Part shown: in pieces, positions 54,119 to 62,123 of the stretch | Numbering within the stretch: position 1 is the first letter of the stretch | Layout of the letters: every line of letters begins with the position of its first letter | Assembly (NCBI RefSeq): GCF_000513895.2 | Contig: NZ_CP165782.1 | Coordinates: 3,439,501-3,503,500, forward strand | Direction: 5' to 3' | From: Ensifer sp. WSM1721 | GTDB lineage: Bacteria > Pseudomonadota > Alphaproteobacteria > Rhizobiales > Rhizobiaceae | DNA: 64,000 bases | Program-made: the position numbers and the translations under genes | The notes under the pieces: generated by a model | Told to the model about the DNA's origin: nothing | What the model saw: only the letters and a program-made list of their open reading frames with translations | The model's database searches: none

Positions 54119-55111
54119 TCAGTACGGGCAGGTCTCGTCGGTCATGTAGTCATGCACCTGGACCTTGCCGGCGATGATTTCCGCTTTCACCTTCTCGACC
54201 GCATCCAGCATTTCCGGCGTGATCAGAGCCTTGTTGTGCTCGTCGAGCGCGTAGCCGACGCCGTCTTCCTTGAGGCCGAGATTGGAGACGCCGAATTCGA
54301 ACTTGTCGTCCTTGGCCGCCTTGAAAGAGTCGTAGACCGCGACGTCGACGCGCTTCAGCATCGAGGTCAGCACCTTGCCCGGCTGCAGCATGTTCTGGTT
54401 GGAGTCGACGCCGATGCCGAGCTTTCCGGCATCCGCTGCCGCCTGCAGCACACCGACGCCGGTACCGCCGGCGGCGTGGTAGACGACGTCGGCACCCTGG
54501 TCGATCTGCGACTTCGCGATTTCGCCGCCCTTGACCGGGTCATTCCAGGCGTCCGGCGTCGTACCCGTATAGGCCTCGAGCACCTTGACGTTCTCGCCGG
54601 TCGACTTGGCGCCACCGACATAGCCGCAGGCGAACTTGTGGATCAGCGGAATGTCCATGCCGCCGACGAAGCCGACGGTCTTGGACTTGGAGGCGAGACC
54701 GGCAAGAACGCCGACGAGATAGGAGCCTTCCTGCTCTTTGAAGACGATCGATTTGACGTTCGGCTTTTCGACCACCATGTCGATGATCGCGAATTTCGTA
54801 TCCGGATATTCCGCGGCGATCTTCTCGAGCGATGCCGCCCAGTTGAAGCCGGCCATGACGATCGGGCTGTTGCCGTCGCTGGCGAAACGGCGCAGCGCCT
54901 GCTCACGCTGGGCGTCGTTGGCGATCTCGAATTCGCGGTATTCGATGCCGGTTTCGGTCTTAAACTTTTCGGCGCCGTTATAGGCCGCTTCGTTGAAGGA
55001 TTTGTCGAATTTGCCGCCGAGGTCGTAGATGATCGCCGGCTTGATGTCCGCGGCAAGTGCCGTCGCAGACATCATCGAGAAAGCAAAGAGACCGAGAATG
55101 GTTTTCTTCAT
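54119..55111 (-). CDS. BMP-family (PnrA/Med-type) substrate-binding protein
   Basis: A 330-residue periplasmic binding protein. The signal peptide (KKTILGLFAFSMMSATALAAD) is cleaved after ALA and has no lipobox Cys. The mature part starts IKPAIIYDLGGKFDKSFNEAAYNGAEKF and includes TVGFVGGMDIPLIHKFACGYVGGA and VVYHAAGGTGVGVLQAA, the classic BMP pattern; relatives bind purine nucleosides. No permease or ATPase gene is adjacent. It has its own strong terminator, so it is probably monocistronic. Confidence 0.9.
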   Translation of the reverse strand: MKKTILGLFAFSMMSATALAADIKPAIIYDLGGKFDKSFNEAAYNGAEKFKTETGIEYREFEIANDAQREQALRRFASDGNSPIVMAGFNWAASLEKIAAEYPDTKFAIIDMVVEKPNVKSIVFKEQEGSYLVGVLAGLASKSKTVGFVGGMDIPLIHKFACGYVGGAKSTGENVKVLEAYTGTTPDAWNDPVKGGEIAKSQIDQGADVVYHAAGGTGVGVLQAAADAGKLGIGVDSNQNMLQPGKVLTSMLKRVDVAVYDSFKAAKDDKFEFGVSNLGLKEDGVGYALDEHNKALITPEMLDAVEKVKAEIIAGKVQVHDYMTDETCPY

Positions 55112-55317
55112 TGTGCAGCCCTGTTGTCGCTATTGATGTTTTCGGGTCTTCCGCCGGCCCCATATGGGGCCCGATCGGCGGAACCCGCCCCTCTTTAAGG
55201 CTTGGGTGGGCGCATCCTTGCACGCCTTCGGCAAAAAAACACTCAAAATTTTTCAGATGGTAAAAACGCCGCCCGGCCGCGGCGATTGCTTGAATCGCAA
55301 TCGGTTCGAGGAGCGAA

Positions 55318-55381
55318 TCATGCAGCGATTCAAAGAGCTACGGCGATCTGTGCGCGTCTGATCGGACGCGCAGCGCTGGAG
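55318..55381 (+). repeat. Diverged family 1 repeat with extra palindrome
   Basis: ATGCAGCGATTCAAAGAGCT, then a CGGCG...GCGCGTCTGATCGGACGCGC...CAGCGCTG hairpin, a diverged relative of the right half of family 1. Just upstream an independent palindrome CGATTGC/GCAATCG stands at 55283-55303. The 344-base gap (55112-55455) between the BMP and msrA genes contains only this and the BMP promoter region (A/T-rich 55225-55266). Confidence 0.55.
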
Positions 55382-55455
55382 CGCAAGAGCCGGCAAAGCG
55401 GCCGGAAGTTGAGAAGGGGGGGGCCGCGCCCCGGTTTCGGCCCGCGGCGCGAAGG

Positions 55456-56109
55456 TCACGCGCCGATCGGGCAACTGACGCCGCTACCGCTGAGACCGCA
55501 ATAGCCGTCCGGGTTCTTGGCGAGATATTGCTGATGGTAGTCCTCGGCGAAATAGAACGGCCCGGCCATCGCGATTTCGGTCGTGATCGCCCGGTCATGA
55601 TCGAAGGCTTTCAGCGCCTTCTGATAGACGTTGCGTGCGGCGCTCGCCTCGGCGAGCTGTCCCTCGTCATAGACATAGATCGCCGAGCGATAGGTCGTGC
55701 CGATGTCGTTGCCCTGGCGCATGCCCTGGGTCGGATCGTGCTCCTCGAAGAAGGTCTTGAGCAGGCGCTGGAGGGAGACTTTGGCGGGATCATAGACCAC
55801 CAGCACCACCTCGGCGTGGCCCGTTAGCCCCGTCGTCGTCTCCTGGTAGGTCGGGTTCGGCGTGAGCCCGCCGGAATAGCCGACGGCGGTCACATAGACG
55901 CCGGGGATCTGCCAGAGCAGGCGTTCGGCGCCCCAGAAGCAGCCCATGCCGAACAGCACCTTCTTCATGCCCTCGGGATAGGGGTCTTGGAGCGGACGGC
56001 CGGAGACGAAATGCGTCGTCGCCGTCGGGATCGCCTCCTCGCGCCCGCGCAGGGCGGTCGCGGCGTCGGGCAGGATGGTCTTCTTGTTGAACATGTCGAT
56101 CAGAAACAT
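55456..56109 (-). CDS. msrA: Peptide methionine sulfoxide reductase MsrA
   Basis: Repairs Met-S-sulfoxide in proteins. The 217-residue product has the active-site GMGCFWGAE (Cys near residue 57), [26 protein letters not shown] and [24 protein letters not shown], with two Cys near the C-terminus ([12 protein letters not shown]) acting as resolving residues. It has an N-terminal extension of about 45 residues typical of the longer rhizobial MsrA. An ATG at 56109 is the probable start. Confidence 0.95.
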   Translation of the reverse strand: MFLIDMFNKKTILPDAATALRGREEAIPTATTHFVSGRPLQDPYPEGMKKVLFGMGCFWGAERLLWQIPGVYVTAVGYSGGLTPNPTYQETTTGLTGHAEVVLVVYDPAKVSLQRLLKTFFEEHDPTQGMRQGNDIGTTYRSAIYVYDEGQLAEASAARNVYQKALKAFDHDRAITTEIAMAGPFYFAEDYHQQYLAKNPDGYCGLSGSGVSCPIGA

Positions 56110-56157
56110 CCGCGGCTCCTTTCCTACGCCGGAAGCGATGAAGCTCGGGTTCGCTCG

Positions 56158-56475
56158 TCAGGCGGCAAAGCGCCCGGCGGCCGGTTTCTTCCTGTAGCCC
56201 GCCATCCACAGGAGGAGGGCGATGGTGAGGAATACGGCAAAGGCCGGCTGCAGGAAGAGCCAATGCAGCGCAGTCAGCCAAACGGCGGGCCCGGCATCTG
56301 TGCGCTGCAGCGATTGAATCCAGTTGAGCGCATCCGGGCCGAGCGCCGCGATCCCGTCGGAAAGCGAAGTCATGACGGGCTCGGAGGCAGCAACCGACTG
56401 GATCGAGTCGACGGTGCCCGCAAGCACGGCGGCCGCGAGCGCGAGAAGGCTTGCAAATCTGATGAGTACCCGCAT
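56158..56475 (-). CDS. Small membrane protein of unknown function
   Basis: A 105-residue protein with an N-terminal hydrophobic segment that may be a signal peptide or anchor (VLIRFASLLALAAAVLAGTV) and a C-terminal membrane helix (about 72-95: WLFLQPAFAVFLTIALLLWM) followed by a basic tail. It lies 48 bases upstream of msrA on the same strand, so they may be co-transcribed. No family recognised. GGACG stands before ATG 56475. Confidence 0.65.
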   Translation of the reverse strand: MRVLIRFASLLALAAAVLAGTVDSIQSVAASEPVMTSLSDGIAALGPDALNWIQSLQRTDAGPAVWLTALHWLFLQPAFAVFLTIALLLWMAGYRKKPAAGRFAA

Positions 56476-56733
56476 CCGTCCTCCTCGCCTACGCGTCGCG
56501 CGAAGCCGCCTTCACATCTTCCTCGTCTTGCTCAAGGGAGATAGGCGCATCCGCGGTCGGGCGCAATGCCGGCGGGCCCGGCGCGTTTTCAAAGACATGT
56601 CAACAATCTGTCAGAAACCAGTTGATCCCGCGCGCATCATCAGTATATATCGCGCCCGTCTGCCGGTTTTGCCGGCGACGCGGAGGAGCTTCGCTTCTCC
56701 CATCCGGCCGGATCGACCACCGGCTGCAAGGAT

Positions 56734-56823
56734 GGACAGGTGGCCGAGTGGTTGAAGGCGCACGCCTGGAACGCGTGTATACGTGAAAGCGTATCGAGGG
56801 TTCGAATCCCTCTCTGTCCGCCA
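56734..56823 (+). tRNA. tRNA-Ser (anticodon GGA)
   Basis: A complete 90-base class II tRNA with encoded CCA. Acceptor stem GGACAGG pairs with TCTGTCC; the D-arm contains GGCCGAGTGGTTGAAGGC; anticodon arm CACGC-CTGGAAC-GCGTG with anticodon GGA; the long variable arm is TACGTGAAAGCGTA; the T-arm has GAGGGTTCGAATCCCTC. It marks the boundary between the msrA region and the carbohydrate-acid cluster; no repeat of its 3' end is seen later in the window. The next 197 bases (56824-57020) contain nothing I recognise. Confidence 0.97.
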
Positions 56824-57020
56824 CTAGCTTCTCCAAAATTTCCGACTACAGGCTCGTTGACGGCGGCGGCCTCAATCTGTTTGTCCGGCCCACCTCTGTG
56901 GCGACGTAGGGGTCGGTACCTCCGCCTTAAGCGCAGGAAAATGTGCGAGGCTTTGGTGAGCGGCGCACAGGGTCTATTCCAATTGGCGTTTCTACGATTT
57001 CGGCCGGGAGTCCCGGCCTG

Positions 57021-57872
57021 TCATGCCGCTGCCTGCCATCCGTTCCGGATGTGACGGTATCCTTCGCGATAGACCGCGTCGGGCGCTTCGAAGAAATCGC
57101 GCCAGACCTTCGTTGCGGCGGCAAGGTCTTTCAATGCGCGACCGAAGGCCTCGATTGTCAGCCAGCCGTCATAGCCGCTCGCGCGGATCGCCTTGAAGGT
57201 CTCCGGCCATGGAATGTTGCCACGGCCCGGTACCCCGCGGTCGTTCTCCGAGATGTGCACGTGAACGATGCGGTCCGCGTTGCGGGTGAAGGCTCCCACG
57301 GGATCGGCTTCCTCGATATTGCTGTGGAAGGTGTCGTACATGGCCCGAATATTCGGATGCCCAATTGCGTCGACATGGGCGGCGAGGTCGTCCATCGTAT
57401 TAACGAGATAACATTCGAAGCGATTCAGCGCCTCGAGCGCAACGGTGACGCCGCGCTCAGCGGCATGATCGCCGATCGTGCGCTGCGAGGAAATGGACCG
57501 CCTCAGTTCCGCGGCGGTGGGTCCGGTGCCGGAGAACTGGCCCAGCGTAGAATGCAGGGGTCCGCTCAGCGTCAGCGCGCCGAGGGCGGCGGCGCAGTCG
57601 ATAGCCCATTGCATGTAGGCGATGCCGCGCTTGCGTGTCGCCGTGTCAGGCGAAATCAGGTTCATGGAAGGGTCGCTCATGGCAGACACGGCAGTGCGCT
57701 CGAGACCTATGCCATCGAGCAATGCGCCGAGGCGGCGGTAGTCGTCCGGAGTGCCCTCGAAGATCGGAATCTCTACCCCGTCGAAGCCGGTCGCCTTAAT
57801 GTCCCGGAGGAGCTTTTCATGTTTCCGGCCGACGCTCGTCGTCCAAAGAAACATGCACATACCGATCTTCAT
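57021..57872 (-). CDS. Sugar (phosphate) isomerase/epimerase, TIM barrel
   Basis: A 283-residue AP-endonuclease-2-like TIM barrel of the D-tagatose 3-epimerase/hydroxypyruvate isomerase group. Metal ligands appear in VALEALNRFECYL (Glu), AMYDTFHSNIEE (Asp-x-x-His), HVHISENDRG and WLTIEAFGRA (Glu). It should isomerise or epimerise a ketose. It is divergent from a second isomerase gene of the same superfamily; TGGT/ACCA palindromes lie between. Confidence 0.85.
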   Translation of the reverse strand: MKIGMCMFLWTTSVGRKHEKLLRDIKATGFDGVEIPIFEGTPDDYRRLGALLDGIGLERTAVSAMSDPSMNLISPDTATRKRGIAYMQWAIDCAAALGALTLSGPLHSTLGQFSGTGPTAAELRRSISSQRTIGDHAAERGVTVALEALNRFECYLVNTMDDLAAHVDAIGHPNIRAMYDTFHSNIEEADPVGAFTRNADRIVHVHISENDRGVPGRGNIPWPETFKAIRASGYDGWLTIEAFGRALKDLAAATKVWRDFFEAPDAVYREGYRHIRNGWQAAA

Positions 57873-57930
57873 CGTTCCCCCTTCCGGCGTTGGCTGCCAC
57901 GGTAAACCTCTCCCTGTACCCGCCGCGATC

Positions 57931-57957
57931 TGGTAATACCAAATGTGGCGATTTGGT
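57931..57957. promoter_or_regulatory. Candidate FadR-type operator(s) between divergent isomerase genes
   Basis: TGGTA-A-TACCA (57931-57941) is a perfect palindrome, and it overlaps ACCAAAT-N6-ATTTGGT (57938-57957). A further AACCA-N4-TGGTT is at 58094-58107, near the opposite gene. FadR-subfamily GntR regulators usually bind TGGT-n-ACCA sites, so these may be targets of the regulator encoded at 60298-60990. The rest of the 308-base gap shows no gene. Confidence 0.6.
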
Positions 57958-58180
57958 CAAGGTGACGACGTCATTGATCTCAAAGCGAAGCGGGCGAGAT
58001 ACGCCTATAACCGCATGAAATACTGGGGCGACGCAGGCCGTCTTGCCGCCAGTTATAATTTGGGATAGAGCTTTGACAAGGGTAATTTGGCCGAACCAGA
58101 ATTGGTTTCGGTCGAAGTGGAGGAGGTGCCGCGCACCGCCTTGAATGACTCGGTAGTAACACTAGTCTGGGAGGACGTTC

Positions 58181-59068
58181 ATGCACCTTTCGACGCACAA
58201 CTGGATGCGGGCGGAGCCTCTCGCCGTCACGCTGAAGCGCATCAAGAAGTACGGCTACGAGAGCATCGAGATTTCCGGCGAGCCGGCCCAGTACGACATC
58301 AAGGACACTCGCGCGCTGCTCAAGGAACACGGCATTCGCTGCTGGGGCGCGGTGACGCTGACGCTCGGCGAGCGCAACCTCGCAGCCAAGGACGAGGGTC
58401 AGCGCGCAAAGTCGGTGGATTACGTGAAGAGCGTCATAACGATGGTGAGTGAACTCGAAGGCGAGATCGTCACCCTTGTCCCGGCGACCGTCGGCAAGGT
58501 CGTTCCGGATGGTACCGAGGAGGAGGAATGGAAGTGGGTCGTGGATGCGACCAAGGAGTGCTTCGCCCACGCCCAAAAAAACGGCGTCCGGCTGGCAATT
58601 GAGCCGCTCAACCGGTTCGAGACTTATCTCTTCAACCGTGCCGCCCAAGCGCTTGCGCTAGCCGATGCAGTTGATCCCGGCTGCGGCGTTTGCCTTGACG
58701 CCTTTCACCTCAACATCGAGGAGGAGAACATATACGACGCGATCAGGCTCGCCGGAAACCGACTTTTCGATTTCCATGTGGCTGATAACAACCGCTTTGC
58801 GGCAGGTCTTGGCCATCTCGACTGGCCGAAGATCGTCGCCACTCTGAAAGAGATCGGATACGACGGCGCGCTCACCAATGAGTTCGTGGCTCCGGTCGAT
58901 CGCACGCCGGCGGCGAAATATCCCGACATGGTCGAACGCAACCCGGTCGATATCCCGCCCGAGCAGCTCAAGTTCATCCAGGACCACGGATCGAGCCTGC
59001 TGACCGAGAAGTTCTACGATGACCAGATGCGGATCACCGCCGAGACCATCCTGCCGCTGATCAAGTGA
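58181..59068 (+). CDS. Sugar (phosphate) isomerase/epimerase, TIM barrel
   Basis: A 295-residue xylose-isomerase-like TIM barrel. Candidate metal ligands: Glu in LAIEPLNRFETYL, Asp/His in VCLDAFHLNIEEE, His in FDFHVADNN, and Glu in GALTNEFVAP. It shares the EPLNRFE and FHLNIEE motifs with the divergent isomerase at 57021-57872 but is otherwise distinct. First gene of a four-gene plus-strand unit with the enolase-superfamily enzyme. Confidence 0.86.
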   Translation: MHLSTHNWMRAEPLAVTLKRIKKYGYESIEISGEPAQYDIKDTRALLKEHGIRCWGAVTLTLGERNLAAKDEGQRAKSVDYVKSVITMVSELEGEIVTLVPATVGKVVPDGTEEEEWKWVVDATKECFAHAQKNGVRLAIEPLNRFETYLFNRAAQALALADAVDPGCGVCLDAFHLNIEEENIYDAIRLAGNRLFDFHVADNNRFAAGLGHLDWPKIVATLKEIGYDGALTNEFVAPVDRTPAAKYPDMVERNPVDIPPEQLKFIQDHGSSLLTEKFYDDQMRITAETILPLIK

Positions 59069-59125
59069 GGACCGGTCCCGAGCATGCCCTGCGGCCGGCG
59101 CGCGCCGCGAGGTTGGGGAGGCGAA

Positions 59126-60295
59126 ATGCGTATTAAGACCGTCCAAGCCTGGTGGGTTCGCATACCCATCGAAGCAAGTCGGCAGCATCGCAGCGATTTC
59201 GGGCGCCTGACAACCTTCGACGCGGCGATCCTGCGGATAGAGACAGATGACGGGATCGTGGGGTGGGGTGAGGGCAAGAATGCTGCGGGCAGCGCGGGTA
59301 CTTACGGCGCGCTCGTGCACATGCTCAACCATGAGGTGGGGCCGAAGCTCGTTGGTCGCGACCCCGCCGATATCTCCGCAATCTGGGAGATGCTCTACAA
59401 CGGCGTGCGCCACGAAACGGCGGCGATGTCGGGTCATGCGATGCCGGAACTCTCGCGCCGGGGCCTCTCCATTGCCGCGATCAGTGCGGTCGACATCGCA
59501 TTGTGGGACATTCTTGGCAAATCGCTGGGCGTGCCGGTATGGAAGCTTCTCGGCGGGCGCAAGGCGGACCGGTTGCCTGCTTATGCTTCCGGCGGCTGGG
59601 AAAGCGCCGAAAAGATCGGCGGTCAGCTGCAGTCCTACATTGCCAATGGCGGTTTCAAGGCGGTCAAGATGAGGGTCGGCGCAATGGACGGCGCGCCGAA
59701 TGTCTCGGCCGCCCGTGTGCGTGCTGCCCGCAAGGCGCTGGGCCCCTCGGTGGATATCATGGTCGATGCGCATGGCACCTATACGGTTGCAGACGCGAAA
59801 CGTTTCATTCATCTCGTCCAGGATTGCGATCTCGCCTGGTTCGAGGAGCCGGTGATCGCAGACGATAAGGCCGGCATGGCGGAAGTGCGCGCCGCCGGAA
59901 AGGTGCCGATCGCGGCCGGCGAGAGCGAGGCCACTCGTTTCGCCTTCCGCGACCTTGCGGTGCTGCGCTCGGTCGATATTTTCCAGCCCGACCCGGCGTT
60001 CTGCGGCGGCATCACGGAAGCCATGCGCATTGGTGTGATCGCCAGTGCCTTCAATCTCCGTTTTGCCCCGCATTTGTGGGCCGGTGCCCCATGTTTCTTC
60101 TCGGGCCTGCACATCTGCGCGGCCTCTCCGGCAAGTTTTGTCGTGGAATATTCGGTTGGCGCGAACCCGATGATCCACGACCTCGTCGAGGAGACCGTGG
60201 CTGTGAGAGACGGGATGATGGAGATTCCTGATAAACCCGGCCTGGGATTTACGATAAACGAACGCGTCCTGGAGACTCACGCGCAAAGACTGTAA
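59126..60295 (+). CDS. Enolase-superfamily sugar-acid dehydratase (MR/GalD-like)
   Basis: A 389-residue mandelate-racemase-fold enzyme, probably dehydrating an aldonic or uronic acid. The metal ligands are Asp in IMVDAHGTY, Glu in AWFEEPV and Glu in IAAGESEA; the DAH pattern (His two residues after the Asp) and PHLWA are typical of galactonate/mannonate-type dehydratases. The KAVKMRVG segment ends strand 2. ATG 59126 has GGGGAG upstream. The stop is 2 bases before the FadR-type regulator. Confidence 0.85.
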   Translation: MRIKTVQAWWVRIPIEASRQHRSDFGRLTTFDAAILRIETDDGIVGWGEGKNAAGSAGTYGALVHMLNHEVGPKLVGRDPADISAIWEMLYNGVRHETAAMSGHAMPELSRRGLSIAAISAVDIALWDILGKSLGVPVWKLLGGRKADRLPAYASGGWESAEKIGGQLQSYIANGGFKAVKMRVGAMDGAPNVSAARVRAARKALGPSVDIMVDAHGTYTVADAKRFIHLVQDCDLAWFEEPVIADDKAGMAEVRAAGKVPIAAGESEATRFAFRDLAVLRSVDIFQPDPAFCGGITEAMRIGVIASAFNLRFAPHLWAGAPCFFSGLHICAASPASFVVEYSVGANPMIHDLVEETVAVRDGMMEIPDKPGLGFTINERVLETHAQRL

Positions 60296-60297
60296 CC

Positions 60298-60990
60298 ATG
60301 AAAGAAAACAATCTGCTTTCCGATCTAGCGGCCCATCTATTTACGACTTCGAGCAGCAACGGGCGAACGCCATCGGAGCGAGAGCTCGCCGAGCACTTCG
60401 CCGTTAGCCGAGGGCAGCTTCGGGAGGCTCTGGCAATCCTCGAAGCCATGCGCATCGTGGAGCGCCGGGCGAAGTCGGGTATCTATCTGACGACGACGGA
60501 GGCGAGCGTCGAGGCGATCGCACTCTTCGCACGTGCCGGCGTGCCACTCGACCCGATCGTGATCTACGAGACGGTGGAGCTCCGCAAGATCCATGAGATC
60601 AAGGCGGCTGAACTCGCCTGCGCGCGGGCGACGGAGGAGAACTACGAACGCCTGCGCGAGATTCTCGCCGCTTCCGAGGCGAAGATCGCTGCGGGCGAGG
60701 GCCTCGCGCGCGAGGACAGGGATTTTCACCTGGAGATCGTTCGGGCGACGAAGAACAGCGTATTCCACCGCGTCTGCAGCGTTTACTACACGATGGGCGA
60801 ACAGCGACTTCCCATCTACTTCGCTGATATCGCCCGCAGCCGCCGCTCGCATGAAGAACATATCCGTATCTACGAAGCGCTGCTCGCACGCGACGGCAAT
60901 CTCGCCCAAGCTTTGATGAATGCGCATCTGCAGGGCGCGGAAAGCTACTGGAAGGGCCTCATCGGCGGGCCTGCGACAGCCGCGGAGTAG
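60298..60990 (+). CDS. GntR-family regulator, FadR subfamily
   Basis: A 230-residue regulator: N-terminal winged helix (RTPSERELAEHFAVSRGQLREAL, about 22-44) and C-terminal all-helical FCD domain with metal/ligand-binding residues (RDFHLEIVRATKNSVF, EEHIRIYEALLARD). This subfamily usually senses sugar acids or other carboxylates. It lies inside the catabolic unit, directly after the dehydratase gene, and presumably represses it. Confidence 0.9.
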   Translation: MKENNLLSDLAAHLFTTSSSNGRTPSERELAEHFAVSRGQLREALAILEAMRIVERRAKSGIYLTTTEASVEAIALFARAGVPLDPIVIYETVELRKIHEIKAAELACARATEENYERLREILAASEAKIAAGEGLAREDRDFHLEIVRATKNSVFHRVCSVYYTMGEQRLPIYFADIARSRRSHEEHIRIYEALLARDGNLAQALMNAHLQGAESYWKGLIGGPATAAE

Positions 60991-61012
60991 TCCCCGGTCA
61001 ATGAGAAGGCCG

Positions 61013-61987
61013 ATGAGTTTCATTTTCTCGACCCATCCCCTGCACCGCGACGCCGAGGCCATGCTGAAAGCGGCGGGTGATCTCCGCGTCGCGTCCGCCC
61101 CCGATCCCGAGACGTTGCTTCGTGAAGGCGAGGGTGCGGAGATTATCATCGTGCGCGCGCCGATCCCGCCCGCCTTCTTCGGAAACGCACCGGCCCTGCG
61201 CGCGGCAGTCCGGCATGGCGCGGGGCTCGACATGATTCCCTATGACGCGGCTACGGCGGCCGGTGTGCTTATCGCCAACGTGCCGGCCGTCAATGCGCCG
61301 ACCGTTGCGGAGCACGTCTTCATGGTGACGCTTGCGTTGCTGCGCCAGTTCCGTCCCATGGACCGCGATCTCAGAAGTAAGGGGTGGAGTGCCGGGCGAG
61401 TCCACTCGGACCGAGCACTCGACCTCGCCGGACGCACCATGGGCATCATCGGCATGGGCAATGTGGGAAAGGCGGTCTTCCGGATCGCGAAGTACGGGTT
61501 TGGGCTGGAGATCGTTGCCAACAGCCGCTCGCCGGAAAGCTTGCCCGACGGTGTGCGCTTTCTCTCGGTCGACGACCTAGTTTCGATGGCGGATATCGTC
61601 GTTCTCTGTTGCCCGCTCACGCCCGAGACGACCGGGCTATTGAGCCGTGAGCGGATTGCACGCATGAAGCCGGGCGCGATCCTCGTCAACGTGTCGCGCG
61701 GCCCCGTCGTGGATGACGCAGCGTTGATCGAGGCGCTGGAGTTGGGCCGTATCGGCGGCGCGGCCCTCGACGTGTTCTCTACACAGCCCCTGCCGCTCGA
61801 GCATCCTTACTTCCGGCTCGACAATGTCATCGTGACGCCTCATCTCGCCGGCATCACCGAGGAAAGCATGATGCGCATGGGAACAGGCGCTGCGGCCGAA
61901 GCGATCCGCGTTTTGAAAGGCGGGTTGCCCGTTAATCTCCGCAACCCTGAGGTCGTCGAACACTATCGGCGACGGTTCCCGGCGTAA
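61013..61987 (+). CDS. D-isomer 2-hydroxyacid dehydrogenase family protein
   Basis: A 324-residue NAD-dependent dehydrogenase. Rossmann loop GRTMGIIGMGNVGKAVFR; active-site Arg in VNVSRGPVVDD and His in TPHLAGITEE. The usual catalytic Glu (as in DVFxxEPL) is replaced by Gln here (DVFSTQPLP), the arrangement known from formate dehydrogenase-type members. It may reduce or oxidise a 2-keto/hydroxy acid from the sugar-acid pathway. ATG 61013 and 61001 are both possible starts. Confidence 0.85.
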   Translation: MSFIFSTHPLHRDAEAMLKAAGDLRVASAPDPETLLREGEGAEIIIVRAPIPPAFFGNAPALRAAVRHGAGLDMIPYDAATAAGVLIANVPAVNAPTVAEHVFMVTLALLRQFRPMDRDLRSKGWSAGRVHSDRALDLAGRTMGIIGMGNVGKAVFRIAKYGFGLEIVANSRSPESLPDGVRFLSVDDLVSMADIVVLCCPLTPETTGLLSRERIARMKPGAILVNVSRGPVVDDAALIEALELGRIGGAALDVFSTQPLPLEHPYFRLDNVIVTPHLAGITEESMMRMGTGAAAEAIRVLKGGLPVNLRNPEVVEHYRRRFPA

Positions 61988-62000
61988 GGTGTAGCCAGCT

Positions 62001-62105
62001 TACAGCGCCGTGCGTCTTTTCAGAAGCACAAAGGACGCTGTAGCACTTTGCATGGCTGTATGTTTATGTCCTTAAATCGGGTACGATTTAAGGAAACATG
62101 CAGTA
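62001..62105 (-). repeat. Two-hairpin mosaic repeat, family 1, copy D
   Basis: Reverse-orientation copy of the family 1 element with a few changes (ATGTTTATG, TGCATGGC, AGAAGC). It lies between the converging dehydrogenase and ABC ATPase genes and could serve as a transcript end. Confidence 0.85.
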
Positions 62106-62123
62106 GCCGTTGTCGATCGGGAT

